A stretch of DNA of 64,000 bases from Candidatus Brevundimonas phytovorans (GCA_029203145.1 CP119309.1:1947001-2011000), one strand, 5' to 3'. Counted from the stretch's first letter, positions 8,936 through 16,913 are shown. The notes: generated from the letters alone by a model not told the origin. Made by a program: numbers and translations.

Positions 8936-11623
8936 CTAGCCTGTGAGTCGTGCAAGTGCGGCCTGATAATTGGCGAGCTGCGACTTGAGATAGGCCGGGA
9001 CCTCGCCCGTCGGCTTGGGCTTGCTGCGGTCCGGGTCCAGCGCCTTGTAGGCGTCGCGCAGCGCCTTGACCGCCAATTGAAGGGTGCTGGTCGCCGCCTT
9101 GGCCGCCTCGGCGTCCTTCAGGCTCAGCGTCTTGGGCAGGGCCAGGCCAAAGGTCTTCAGGTCGCTGCTGGTCGGGCCGATATAGCCAGGCGACAGGCCC
9201 AGACCGGCCAAGGCGTCACGCCCCGCCTCGCCCGCCCGCAGCACCGCCCCCTCGCGCCCGTCAGCATAGGTGATGGACAAGCGCTGCACGCCGCCCGCCG
9301 TGATCTTGGTGTCGCCGTCCAGGCCGGTGACAAAATCCTTGTCGGTCTTGATCGTGACTTTCAGCGTGCGGCCCGACGCGGTCTCGATCTTGCGCGCCAG
9401 GGTCTGCAAGGTCTCCTTGGCGTCTATGGTCACCGCCACCGAACGCCCGGTCGTGCCCGACGTGACATAGAAGCGGTCGCCGGCCCGCAGCGAGGTGGCG
9501 TCCACCAAATTCTGGGAGTCAGATTGCGGGATCTCGCCCTGGGGAAGCCCCAGCCTGTCCAGCACGCTGGCCCCGCCTGCGGCCACGGCGATGGTCATGG
9601 GCGCGGCCTGACGATCCGCACCGGTCCAGGTCTGGCTCCACTCGACCGCGCCGCTCAGCGGGTCGAGACGCGCCAGATAGCCCGAGGTCGGGTCTTCGGC
9701 CTTGGCTCCCACCGTGCGGTCGGAAATCCCGGTCAGCCAGACCTTGCCGTCGACAATCTTCACATCGGCGGCGGAATCATCGCCCGCTCCGCCGTAATAG
9801 GTCAGCCGGTCGTTGGCCGAGGCGCTCAGGTCGCTGTTGATCACAGCGACAAAGGCGTCCGTGCCGCCGGAATGGGCGGTGTTGACCTGACCGATGTCGA
9901 GGGCGCCGTTGCGGGTCGTGCCCGCCAGGATCACCTGGCCGTTGACGACGGACAGGCCCGCGATCTCGCCGCTGGCGTAGCCCAGGTCGCGGCTGGACAG
10001 CAGCGTCGGCGAGCCCGTGGGGTCGATCTGGAACTGGCGCACCACCATGCGGCCGTTTTCAACCCCGGCGGTGTAGAGCTTGTCGCCAGCTGTGGTCATG
10101 GCCTGGACGCTGTCGTCCCCGGCCGTGCCGAACTGGCTGATGCCCGACGCCGTTGCGGTGACGGGCGCCAGGCTGTGAATCCGGCTTTCGCTGAAGGCCT
10201 GGACATAGCCGTCCCATCCGCCCGAGGCGAAGGCGCCCGGCATGGAGGACTGCGAGCGTCCGGCGACATAGACGCGACCGTCCTCGCCGAACGAGACCGC
10301 CGTCGCCTCGTCCGCCGCCTTGGCGCCGCGACGCTGGGTCCACTGTTCCACGCCCTTGGCGTCGAAGACGGTGACAAAGCTGTCAGCCAGATTGGCGTCC
10401 GCGCCCGAGGCTCCGGGAACCAGAGCGCCGACCACGGAGCCGGCTACGGCCACGCGCCCGTCGGCGTCCACGGCGATGGCGTAACCGCTGGCCGTCGAGG
10501 CCGCACCCAGCGCCCGGCTGGTGACAACCTTGCCGGTGGAATCCAGCTTCATCAGGACCACGTCGCCCTGTCCCTTGATCGGCTGAGTCGCGGTCCCGAC
10601 GCTGACGTCGGCCACGATCCACATGGAGCCGTCGGGGCCGGTAGCGCTGGCGCGCACGGTCTCCACGCCGTCGGGCAGGCCCGATTGGCCGACCTGACCG
10701 TCCACCCAGAAGGCCTGTCCCGAGGTGTTGATCGTGCCTTCCTGGAACTTCAGGACCTCGTGGCCGCCCTTGCTGCCTGCGCCTTGCACCACATAGACGG
10801 CGTCCGAGGCGGCGACGGGGGTGAAGCTGACCTTTTCGAAAGACACGCCCTGAACCGCCAGCGCCCATTGGTCCGGTCCCGCCGGCAGGGTGATGGTCTT
10901 GTCGCCCGTCTTGATGACGCGCGGCTCGGACGGCAGCTTCTCGCGCCCCATCCGGGTCTGGACGCCCGCAGCCTCCAGCTTGCCGTTGATGTGATCCACC
11001 ACCGACTGCATCGTGCGCGGGGTCGAGCCCATGTCGGCCAGATCGATGGAAATGGTCTGGTCGCCGCCGGTCTTCTTGACCGTCATGGTGAATTTGACGT
11101 CGCCCTGGAAGGCGCTGACTTCGCTCGCCAGATCGCCGCTATGGACCGCTCCGGTGACATATTTGGCCGAATCGCGCGGCACAGCCGCCCCTGTCTGAGC
11201 CTTGGTTTCGGACTGCCCCTGAACCATCCGCACGCCGTCGAACTGGGTCGCGCCCAGATAGGCGGAGATTTCAGCCAGGCCCGCGTCCATGCGCTTGGAC
11301 AACTGCGCGCGCTCCAGCGCGGTCAGGTTCTTCTGCCCCGCACGGTCGGCGACGGCCTCCAGCATGGTGAGGCCCTGGTACATGGCGAAGATCTTGCGGT
11401 AGTCGCCCGACGAGGCGCCCTTCACATCCAGGACAGCATTGTCTTCGTTGACAAGGCGACGGCCGCTGAGGGCCGCGCGCAACAGGTCGGACTGGCTCTG
11501 CGGCTTGACTGAGGTGGCCCAGGGGGCGGTCGGCTGCTTCTTAACGGCCGTCGTCGCGCTCGAACTTCCCGTGAAGGTCGAGGTCCCGCCGTACAGGCCC
11601 AGAAGATAGCTGTTGTTGATCAC
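8936..11623 (-). CDS. flaEY: Flagellar regulatory/assembly protein FlaEY-like
   Basis: This is an 895-residue protein at the end of the flagellin locus, the position occupied in Caulobacter crescentus by flaEY, a gene needed for normal flagellin filament assembly. The first 150 residues are helical and flagellin-like (SDLLRAALSGRRLVNEDNA, GLTMLEAVADRAG, ATQFDGVRMVQG). Residues about 330-680 contain bacterial beta-propeller (SBBP-type) repeats such as GSMWIVADVSVGT and GGWDGYVQAFSES. The C-terminus returns to helices. The start is GTG 11623 (VINNSYLLGLYGG), eight bases after AGGAG. Lack of a signal peptide fits export through the flagellar apparatus or cytoplasmic action. The name rests on position and architecture, so it is less certain than the flagellins. 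Confidence 0.72.
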   Translation of the reverse strand: MINNSYLLGLYGGTSTFTGSSSATTAVKKQPTAPWATSVKPQSQSDLLRAALSGRRLVNEDNAVLDVKGASSGDYRKIFAMYQGLTMLEAVADRAGQKNLTALERAQLSKRMDAGLAEISAYLGATQFDGVRMVQGQSETKAQTGAAVPRDSAKYVTGAVHSGDLASEVSAFQGDVKFTMTVKKTGGDQTISIDLADMGSTPRTMQSVVDHINGKLEAAGVQTRMGREKLPSEPRVIKTGDKTITLPAGPDQWALAVQGVSFEKVSFTPVAASDAVYVVQGAGSKGGHEVLKFQEGTINTSGQAFWVDGQVGQSGLPDGVETVRASATGPDGSMWIVADVSVGTATQPIKGQGDVVLMKLDSTGKVVTSRALGAASTASGYAIAVDADGRVAVAGSVVGALVPGASGADANLADSFVTVFDAKGVEQWTQRRGAKAADEATAVSFGEDGRVYVAGRSQSSMPGAFASGGWDGYVQAFSESRIHSLAPVTATASGISQFGTAGDDSVQAMTTAGDKLYTAGVENGRMVVRQFQIDPTGSPTLLSSRDLGYASGEIAGLSVVNGQVILAGTTRNGALDIGQVNTAHSGGTDAFVAVINSDLSASANDRLTYYGGAGDDSAADVKIVDGKVWLTGISDRTVGAKAEDPTSGYLARLDPLSGAVEWSQTWTGADRQAAPMTIAVAAGGASVLDRLGLPQGEIPQSDSQNLVDATSLRAGDRFYVTSGTTGRSVAVTIDAKETLQTLARKIETASGRTLKVTIKTDKDFVTGLDGDTKITAGGVQRLSITYADGREGAVLRAGEAGRDALAGLGLSPGYIGPTSSDLKTFGLALPKTLSLKDAEAAKAATSTLQLAVKALRDAYKALDPDRSKPKPTGEVPAYLKSQLANYQAALARLTG

Positions 11624-11744
11624 AGTCCGACGCTCCTGCGTTCAGTCTGCCGCCAAGCTGGTAACGAAGTGTTTAAGATTGCCCCGGAACGGCGACGGTT
11701 ATCCGCCGTTTCCTGACCACCACAGGCAAGAGGGTGTTGCGCCC

Positions 11745-11867
11745 ATGTCGTATATGCGTTGGGTCTTCCTGAAACTGGCTAGCCTCTACGGACTGATGCC
11801 TCGCCCGGCGCAGCGCAAGCCGCCGCCGATTTCACTCGGCCACGGCTCGCCCCGCTACTTCAGATAG
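11745..11867 (+). CDS. Possible 40-residue small protein
   Basis: An ATG at 11745, preceded by AGAGGG at a suitable distance, opens a 40-codon frame: MSYMRWVFLKLASLYGLM followed by a basic, Pro-rich tail ending GSPRYFR. It occupies most of the 245 bp gap between flaEY and the FljJ-type flagellin and ends 2 bp before the convergent flagellin stop. In Caulobacter crescentus this side of the flagellin cluster holds flaF and flbT, and this frame is neither. Composition is compatible with coding, but the frame is short and unrecognised. Confidence 0.3.
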   Translation: MSYMRWVFLKLASLYGLMPRPAQRKPPPISLGHGSPRYFR

Positions 11868-11868
11868 A

Positions 11869-12720
11869 TCAGCCCTTGAACAGGGACAGGATGATCTGCG
11901 GCGCCTGGTTGGCGATCGACAGGGCCTGCGCGCCCAGCTGCTGCTGGACCTGAAGCGCCTGCAAGCGGGCGCTTTCCTTGGCCATGTCCGCGTCGACCAG
12001 GTTGCCGATGCCGACTTCCAGCGAGTCCATCAGCTTGCCGACGAAGAGATTGTGCTTCTCGATCTGCTTGGACTGGGCGCCCAGTTCGGCCAGCTTGCTG
12101 TTGGCGTTGTCCAGCGCCAGCTTGACCTGGTTCAGCGCGCTGGTCGCATTGTCTGCGCTCAGAAGGTCGAACGCCGTCGCCGGCGCTGTGAAGTCCGTCG
12201 TGTCCAGGTTCAGCCCCACCAGGGACATGTCCTGGCGGTTCATCGAGATGGTTTCGGTTCCCCCGACGTTAGCGAGGAAGTCCAGGGCCGTGGTGCTGGC
12301 TCCGTTCAGGATGTTCTCGCCGTCGAAGGTGGCGTTCTTGGCGAAGGAGTTGAGCGACTTCAGCAGCGACTGGAACTCGTCGTTATAGGCCTTGCGCGAG
12401 GCGGCCGTGGACGAGGGATCGGCGGCGGCCGTGGCCTTTTCACGCAGCTCGATCAGCAGGTCCGAGATCTGTGAACCGGCGGCCAGCGACACGTCGGCCA
12501 GCGAGGTGGCGCGGTTCATGCTGGTCTTGACCGCTTCCAGGGCCCCGGTGTCGGCCCGCTGGTTCTGGGCGATGGCCCAGGTGGCGGCGTTGTCCTTGGC
12601 GCCCTGAACCTTCAGGCCGGTGTTCACGCGGCTCTGGGTCGCCGCCAGCTTATTGTTCGTCGAATTGAGGTTCTGGAGCGCGATTAGCGCAGACGCATTG
12701 GTGAGTACGCTGTTGGTCAT
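11869..12720 (-). CDS. Flagellin, FljJ (29-kDa) type
   Basis: This 283-residue flagellin has the conserved N-terminal (SVLTNASALIALQNLNSTNN) and C-terminal (LQVQQQLGAQALSIANQAPQ) helices that polymerise into the filament core, with only a small central domain. Its sequence is clearly separate from the four FljK-type flagellins nearby (MTNSVLTN versus MANSINTN) and it is longer, as the 29-kDa FljJ is in Caulobacter. It lies between flaG and flaEY. It lacks the two-hairpin leader of the other flagellins; instead a TTAACCAT motif lies about 57 bp upstream. Confidence 0.92.
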   Translation of the reverse strand: MTNSVLTNASALIALQNLNSTNNKLAATQSRVNTGLKVQGAKDNAATWAIAQNQRADTGALEAVKTSMNRATSLADVSLAAGSQISDLLIELREKATAAADPSSTAASRKAYNDEFQSLLKSLNSFAKNATFDGENILNGASTTALDFLANVGGTETISMNRQDMSLVGLNLDTTDFTAPATAFDLLSADNATSALNQVKLALDNANSKLAELGAQSKQIEKHNLFVGKLMDSLEVGIGNLVDADMAKESARLQALQVQQQLGAQALSIANQAPQIILSLFKG

Positions 12721-12776
12721 GGCTTCTAGCCCCAGTTCAAATTCTGACCCACAGAATGAAACTGATTCCTGAGCGT

Positions 12777-12784
12777 ATGGTTAA
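12777..12784 (-). promoter_or_regulatory. CtrA-type half-site upstream of the FljJ-type flagellin
   Basis: The minus strand reads TTAACCAT, the 8-base half-site associated with the cell-cycle regulator CtrA and its partner SciP in Caulobacter. It sits between the flaG terminator and the flagellin start. One 8-mer is weak evidence by chance alone, but position and gene type agree. Confidence 0.35.
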
Positions 12785-12798
12785 CGGCATGGAAACGA

Positions 12799-12833
12799 CT
12801 GCGGCGCCGCTCGGAAAACCGGCGGCGCCGCAG
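12799..12833 (-). terminator. Hairpin terminator after flaG
   Basis: A perfect 12-bp stem (CTGCGGCGCCGC paired with GCGGCGCCGCAG) encloses an 11-base loop directly downstream of the flaG stop. The tract after it on the minus strand (TCGTTTCC) is only mildly T-rich. Confidence 0.7.
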
Positions 12834-12851
12834 TCCACGCTACTACGCCGA

Positions 12852-13124
12852 TCAGACCTTGGTCTTGATCAGCTCCCCCGCCCCATAGCCTGGGCGGGCG
12901 CTCATTTTCACGACCTCTTCGCGCGGCAACTGGCGAATGACTTCGCCGGTGACGCGGTCGCGGGTCTTGTAGACAAACCCGCTCGGGCCTTCCTCGATGG
13001 TCAGGCGATAACGCCCAGCGTCGGGTTCAGCCTTGACGGGCCTGACCGGCGCCTCGACCGCCTGACCAAGCGTGTCAGGTTGAACGAGGGTTATGTTCGG
13101 GAGCTTTGCGACATTGTCTGCCAT
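12852..13124 (-). CDS. flaG: FlaG family flagellar protein
   Basis: This 90-residue protein ends in the FlaG core: a beta strand (RYRLTIEEGPSGFVYKT) followed by VTGEVIRQLPREEVVKM. FlaG proteins influence filament length or assembly; in Caulobacter the flaFG region affects flagellin synthesis. The first 35 residues are an unstructured Pro-rich lead. It lies between the FljK-type array and the FljJ-type flagellin. ATG 13124 follows AGGGGAA. Confidence 0.88.
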   Translation of the reverse strand: MADNVAKLPNITLVQPDTLGQAVEAPVRPVKAEPDAGRYRLTIEEGPSGFVYKTRDRVTGEVIRQLPREEVVKMSARPGYGAGELIKTKV

Positions 13125-13172
13125 TTCCCCTTACGCGGCTGAGCCGCGCCTCCTGTCTCCTCACGTGCGAAC

Positions 13173-13198
13173 GAGGGCGGATCGAAAGACCCGCCCTC
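13173..13198 (-). terminator. Hairpin after the last FljK-type flagellin
   Basis: The stem GAGGGCGG/CCGCCCTC with a 10-base loop lies just past the stop at 13211, ahead of flaG, and is followed by GTT. It would reduce readthrough into flaG. Confidence 0.6.
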
Positions 13199-13210
13199 GA
13201 TCACGTCTTG

Positions 13211-14020
13211 TTAGCGGAACAGACCGAGCAGAACCGAGCTCGACTGGTTCGCGATCGACAGCGCCTGCACACCCAGCTGTTGCTTGGTTTGCAGAGCCGT
13301 CAGGCGCGCGCTTTCCTTGGCCAGATCGGCATCCACCAGGTTGCCGACGCCGACTTCCAGAGCGTCCTGCATCTTGCTGGTGAAGGTCAGCGACCTTTCC
13401 AGCGACTTGGACTTGGTGCCCAGCGAGCCCAGTTCGGCTGTGAAGCCCTTGAGCGCCGTATCCACGGCCGCAGCCGTGGCGCCGGCCCGAGCGACCGCAC
13501 CGCCCGCCGTGGCGACCGCCGTAGCGGCCCCGCCAGCAGCCTTCAACGTGAAGAGGTCCGTCGCGCCCGTGCCGGTCTTGACTTCAATGGCCGGCGTGGT
13601 CGCTGAGAACAGGTTGACGCCGTCGAAGGTGGCGCCGCCCAGAGCCTTGGTGATTTCATTGCCGAGGGCGTTGAAGTCAGCCAGGTAGGCCGTTTCGGCA
13701 GCCGAACCGGCAACCGAGGATTCGATCGCGACCGCCAGGCTCTTCTGTTCTTCAAGAGCCTTGGTGATGGTCTCGCCCGCGGCCAAGGCCACATCGACGA
13801 TCGATTGGCCGCGTTGCATCGACTGCTTCACGGCGTCCAGGGCGCCCATCTCGGCGCGCTGATTGGTGGCGATGGCGAAGATGGCGCCATTGTCCTTGGC
13901 CGAAGAAACCTTCTGGCCGGTATTCACACGGTTTTGCGTGATCGAGAGATCACGGCTCGTGTTGTTCAGGTTTTGCAGAGCAATCAGTGCGCCTGCGTTG
14001 GTGTTGATGCTATTAGCCAT
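13211..14020 (-). CDS. Flagellin, FljK type (fourth in transcription order)
   Basis: This is a 269-residue flagellin consisting of the D0/D1 helical core with a short central part. The ends are nearly identical to those of the next gene (MANSINTNAGALIALQNLNN at the start, ANQSSSVLLGLFR at the end); differences cluster in residues about 150-195, rich in Ala, Thr and Gly. It is exported by the flagellar type III apparatus and assembled into the filament. ATG 14020 follows AAAGGAAGTGCC. A two-hairpin leader precedes it (14052-14088), but no convincing sigma-54 promoter does. Confidence 0.96.
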   Translation of the reverse strand: MANSINTNAGALIALQNLNNTSRDLSITQNRVNTGQKVSSAKDNGAIFAIATNQRAEMGALDAVKQSMQRGQSIVDVALAAGETITKALEEQKSLAVAIESSVAGSAAETAYLADFNALGNEITKALGGATFDGVNLFSATTPAIEVKTGTGATDLFTLKAAGGAATAVATAGGAVARAGATAAAVDTALKGFTAELGSLGTKSKSLERSLTFTSKMQDALEVGVGNLVDADLAKESARLTALQTKQQLGVQALSIANQSSSVLLGLFR

Positions 14021-14051
14021 TTTGGCACTTCCTTTATTGTCTTCGACATTT

Positions 14052-14088
14052 CCGACGCCGTTTTGGCAGCCGGGAGCATTCTGCTCGG
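14052..14088 (-). promoter_or_regulatory. Flagellin 5'-leader two-hairpin element, copy 4
   Basis: Hairpin 1 is CCGAGC-AGAAT-GCTCCCGG and hairpin 2 is GCC-AAAAC-GGC, followed by GTCGG. The same element stands at the same distance before the other three FljK-type flagellins. Hairpin 2 shows compensatory changes among copies, which supports a functional RNA structure. In Caulobacter, FlbT acts on the fljK leader; this element is a good candidate target. Confidence 0.7.
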
Positions 14089-14100
14089 GGTAGTCACATC

Positions 14101-14126
14101 AGGGGCGGACCCGCAGGCCCGCCCCT
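14101..14126 (-). terminator. Intergenic hairpin between third and fourth FljK-type flagellins
   Basis: An 8-bp stem (AGGGGCGG/CCGCCCCT) lies immediately after the stop at 14133, without a T-tract. It may be a weak terminator or an RNA-end stabiliser or processing site within a longer flagellin transcript. Confidence 0.55.
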
Positions 14127-14132
14127 AATTCT

Positions 14133-14939
14133 TTAGCGGAACAGGCCGAGCAGAACCGAGCTCGACTGGTTCGCGATCGACAGCGCCTGCACGCCCAGCT
14201 GTTGCTTGGTCTGCAGAGCCGTCAGGCGCGCGCTTTCCTTGGCCAGGTCGGCGTCCACCAGGTTGCCGACGCCGACTTCAAGCGCGTCCTGCATCTTGCT
14301 GGTGAAGGTCAGCGACCTTTCCAGCGACTTGGACTTGGTGCCGAGACCGCCGAGAACGGCCGTGAAGGCCTTGATCTCAGTCTCGACAGCCGCAGCCGTC
14401 GCATCAGCCCGCACCTTGCCGCCGCCGGCGGTGGCGACAGCCGTAGCCGCGCCCGTGGCCTTCAGGACGAACTTGTCCGCAGCCGCCGTGCCGGTCTTGA
14501 CCTCGATGTCCGCCGCAGCGGTCGAGAACAGGTTGACGCCGTCGAAGTTGGCGCCGCCCAGGGCCTTGGTGATTTCATTGCCGAGGGCGTTGAAGTCCGC
14601 CAGGTAGGCCGTTTCAGCCGCCGAACCGGCGACCGAGGATTCAATCGCCACCGCCAGGCTCTTCTGCTCTTCAAGCGCCTTGGTGATGGTCTCGCCGGCA
14701 GCCAGAGCCACGTCGACGATCGATTGGCCGCGTTGCATCGACTGCTTCACGGCGTCCAGGGCGCCCATTTCGGCGCGCTGGTTGGTGGCGATGGCGAAGA
14801 TGGCGCCATTGTCCTTGGCCGAAGAAACCTTCTGACCAGTGTTCACACGATTTTGCGTGACCGCAAGATCGCGGCTCGTGTTGTTGAGGTTTTGCAGAGC
14901 AATCAGTGCGCCCGCGTTTGTATTGATGCTATTAGCCAT
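14133..14939 (-). CDS. Flagellin, FljK type (third in transcription order)
   Basis: This 268-residue flagellin is the closest relative of the one at 13211: their C-terminal 70 residues are identical or nearly so (SKMQDALEVGVGNLVDADLA), marking a recent duplication or gene conversion. The central segment (about residues 145-195) differs, with FDGVNLFSTAAADIEVKTG. It has the same filament role. ATG 14939 follows AAAGGAAAAGCC. Confidence 0.96.
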   Translation of the reverse strand: MANSINTNAGALIALQNLNNTSRDLAVTQNRVNTGQKVSSAKDNGAIFAIATNQRAEMGALDAVKQSMQRGQSIVDVALAAGETITKALEEQKSLAVAIESSVAGSAAETAYLADFNALGNEITKALGGANFDGVNLFSTAAADIEVKTGTAAADKFVLKATGAATAVATAGGGKVRADATAAAVETEIKAFTAVLGGLGTKSKSLERSLTFTSKMQDALEVGVGNLVDADLAKESARLTALQTKQQLGVQALSIANQSSSVLLGLFR

Positions 14940-14967
14940 TTTGGCTTTTCCTTTGTCTTTGACATTT

Positions 14968-15003
14968 CCGACGCCGTTTTGACGCCGAGAGCGTTCTGCT
15001 CGG
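14968..15003 (-). promoter_or_regulatory. Flagellin 5'-leader two-hairpin element, copy 3
   Basis: Hairpin 1 is CCGAGC-AGAAC-GCTCTCGG, where the T shortens the internal bulge. Hairpin 2 is GTC-AAAAC-GGC, whose middle pair is a G-U wobble, intermediate between the C-G of copies 1 and 4 and the U-A of copy 2. One base shorter between the hairpins than the other copies. Confidence 0.7.
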
Positions 15004-15020
15004 GGGTAGTCTCCTCATCA

Positions 15021-15040
15021 AAAACGGGCCCGTAGGCCCG
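15021..15040 (-). terminator. Intrinsic terminator between second and third FljK-type flagellins
   Basis: The minus strand reads CGGGCC-TACG-GGCCCG followed by TTTTT, a compact rho-independent terminator just after the stop at 15052. It is the strongest of the intergenic hairpins in the array. Confidence 0.7.
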
Positions 15041-15051
15041 CTTCCAATTCT

Positions 15052-15867
15052 TTAACCGCGGAACAGGCCCAGCAGGACCGAGCTGGACTGGTTCGCGATG
15101 CCCAGCGCCTGGACGCCGAGTTGTTGTTTGGTTTGCAGCGCCGTCAGCTTGGCGCTTTCCTTGGCCAGATCCGCATCGACCAGGTTGCCGATACCGACTT
15201 CGATCGAGTCCTGGATCTTGCCGGTGAAGGTCAGCGAGCGTTCCAGCGACTTGGACTGCGTGCCCAGCTTGCCCAGCTCCGCGGTGAAGCCCTTGAGCGC
15301 CGTTTCGACCAGGGCGGCCGTCGCGCCAGCACGGACGACGCCGCCGCCTGCCGTCGATACCGCGGTCGCGGCGGTCGAGGCGGCTTTCAGGGTGAAGATG
15401 TCCGCCGTGGCTGTACCGGTCTTGACCGTGATCGCGTCCGTGGTGGTCGCCGAGAACAGGTTGACGCCGTCGAAGGTGGCGCCGCCCAGGGCCTTGGTGA
15501 TTTCATTGCCGAGGGCGTTGAAGTCCGCCAGGTAGGCCGTTTCAGCCGCCGAACCGGCGACGGAGGATTCGATCGCGACCGCCAGGCTCTTCTGTTCTTC
15601 AAGCGCCTTGGTGATGGTCTCACCCGCAGCCAGAGCCACGTCGACGATCGATTGACCGCGTTGCATCGACTGCTTCACGGCGTCCAGGGCGCCCATCTCG
15701 GCGCGCTGGTTGGTGGCGATGGCGAAGATGGCGCCGTTGTCCTTGGCCGAAGACACCTTCATGCCGGTATTCACGCGGTTCTGGGTAATGCCCAGATCAC
15801 GGCTCGTGTTGTTGAGGTTTTGCAGGGCAACGAGGGCGCCGGCATTGGTGTTGATGCTGTTAGCCAT
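15052..15867 (-). CDS. Flagellin, FljK type (second in transcription order)
   Basis: This 271-residue flagellin has the same MANSINTNAG start, a central variable segment (FSATTTDAITVKTG) and a C-terminus distinguished by KIQDSIEVGIGNLV and ALGIANQSSSVLLGLFRG, closer here to the first gene of the array than to the third and fourth. ATG 15867 follows TAAGGAAGTTCC. An eight-codon upstream frame (MTSEMSED) begins inside leader hairpin 2, and its TAA overlaps the ribosome-binding site. Confidence 0.96.
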   Translation of the reverse strand: MANSINTNAGALVALQNLNNTSRDLGITQNRVNTGMKVSSAKDNGAIFAIATNQRAEMGALDAVKQSMQRGQSIVDVALAAGETITKALEEQKSLAVAIESSVAGSAAETAYLADFNALGNEITKALGGATFDGVNLFSATTTDAITVKTGTATADIFTLKAASTAATAVSTAGGGVVRAGATAALVETALKGFTAELGKLGTQSKSLERSLTFTGKIQDSIEVGIGNLVDADLAKESAKLTALQTKQQLGVQALGIANQSSSVLLGLFRG

Positions 15868-15896
15868 ACTGGAACTTCCTTAGTCTTCAGACATTT

Positions 15897-15933
15897 CCGA
15901 CGTCATTTTGACTGCCGGGAGCATTCTGCTCGG
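15897..15933 (-). promoter_or_regulatory. Flagellin 5'-leader two-hairpin element, copy 2
   Basis: Hairpin 1 is CCGAGC-AGAAT-GCTCCCGG and hairpin 2 is GTC-AAAAT-GAC, with a U-A middle pair replacing the C-G of copies 1 and 4. Hairpin 2 contains an ATG that opens a short frame ending at the flagellin ribosome-binding site. Confidence 0.7.
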
Positions 15934-15978
15934 TGGGGGTGGTATCGAGAGACGGGCCCGCAGACCCGCATCCAATTC

Positions 15979-16836
15979 TTACGAACGGAACAGACCCAGC
16001 AGGATCGAGCTGGCCTGGTTCGCGATGCCCAGCGCCTGGACGCCGAGTTGTTGTTTGGTTTGCAGGGCCGTCAGTTTGGCGCTTTCCTTGGCCAGGTCTG
16101 CGTCCACCAGGTTGCCGATCCCGACCTCGACCGCGTCCTGGATCTTGTTGGTGAAGATCAGCGAGCGTTCGAGCGACTTCGACTTGGTGCCCATGGCGCC
16201 CAGTTCGCTGGTGAAGGAGGTGATGGAGCCGGTGACGACCGTGGTCAGGCCCTGCATGGCCGTGATGTCGGCGGCGCTGGGCGTGGTGTAGTTGGAGATG
16301 ACCAGGGTGGTTGCGCTGGCCGGAGCCGTGGCGGTCGTCGCGGTCGCGCCGCCCTTCAGCACGAAGTTGTCGGTCGTGCCGGTGCCGGTCTTGACGCTGA
16401 TGTTGGCGCCGGCGGCGGTGGTGTCCGTCCACAGGTTGACGCCGTCGAAGGTCGCGCCGGCCAGGGCCTTGGTGATTTCGGCGCCCAGGGCGTTGTAGTC
16501 GGTGACGTAGGCCTTCAGAGCGTCGCCGGAGGCGTTGGAGATGGCGACCGCCAGGCTCTTCTGCTCTTCCAGAGCCTTGACCACGGTCTCGCCGGCGGCC
16601 AGGGCCACGTCGACGATCGACTGGCCGCGCTGCATGGAATTCTTGACGGCGTCCAAGGCGCCCATCTCGGCGCGCTGATTGGTGGCGATCGCGAAGATCG
16701 CGCCGTTGTCCTTGGCCGAGGAAACCTTCAGGCCTGTGTTCACGCGGTTTTGCGTGACGTTGAGGTCACGGCTGGTCGCGTTGAGATTTTGCAGGGCGAC
16801 AAGAGCCCCGGCATTCGTATTGATGCTGTTAGCCAT
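15979..16836 (-). CDS. Flagellin, FljK type (first in transcription order)
   Basis: This 285-residue flagellin is the longest and most divergent of the four, with a central segment at about residues 150-215 that includes LVISNYTTPSAADITAMQGL. Its ends are conserved. It is the promoter-proximal gene: a good sigma-54 promoter lies at 16914-16928 and palindromes resembling FlbD enhancer sites at 17001-17050. ATG 16836 follows TAGGAAAGCC. A longer in-frame start (MASDMSKTHRKAK) exists because the leader hairpin copies the start region; homology favours MANSINTN. Confidence 0.95.
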   Translation of the reverse strand: MANSINTNAGALVALQNLNATSRDLNVTQNRVNTGLKVSSAKDNGAIFAIATNQRAEMGALDAVKNSMQRGQSIVDVALAAGETVVKALEEQKSLAVAISNASGDALKAYVTDYNALGAEITKALAGATFDGVNLWTDTTAAGANISVKTGTGTTDNFVLKGGATATTATAPASATTLVISNYTTPSAADITAMQGLTTVVTGSITSFTSELGAMGTKSKSLERSLIFTNKIQDAVEVGIGNLVDADLAKESAKLTALQTKQQLGVQALGIANQASSILLGLFRS

Positions 16837-16865
16837 TTTGGCTTTCCTATGTGTCTTCGACATGT

Positions 16866-16902
16866 CCGACGCCATTTTGGCTGCCGGGAGCTTTCTGCTC
16901 GG
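16866..16902 (-). promoter_or_regulatory. Flagellin 5'-leader two-hairpin element, copy 1
   Basis: Hairpin 1 is CCGAGC-AGAAA-GCTCCCGG and hairpin 2 is GCCAAAATGGC, followed by GTCGG. From the sigma-54 promoter spacing, transcription should start close to 16902, exactly at hairpin 1. Hairpin 2 is identical over 11 bases to the sequence around the real start codon at 16836. Confidence 0.72.
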
Positions 16903-16913
16903 GAAGACTAGGA

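Noticed and set aside
8405..11512. 1035-codon plus-strand frame, the longest in the window
   Set aside because: It lies opposite flaEY and the genes at 8177 and 7737, crosses gene borders, and encodes a His/Arg/Gly-rich sequence typical of antisense frames.
11869..16836. Flagellin array as a CRISPR-like or transposon repeat
   Set aside because: The repeats are full flagellin genes of about 810-860 bp with intact frames; no short regular repeats, spacers or transposase were seen.
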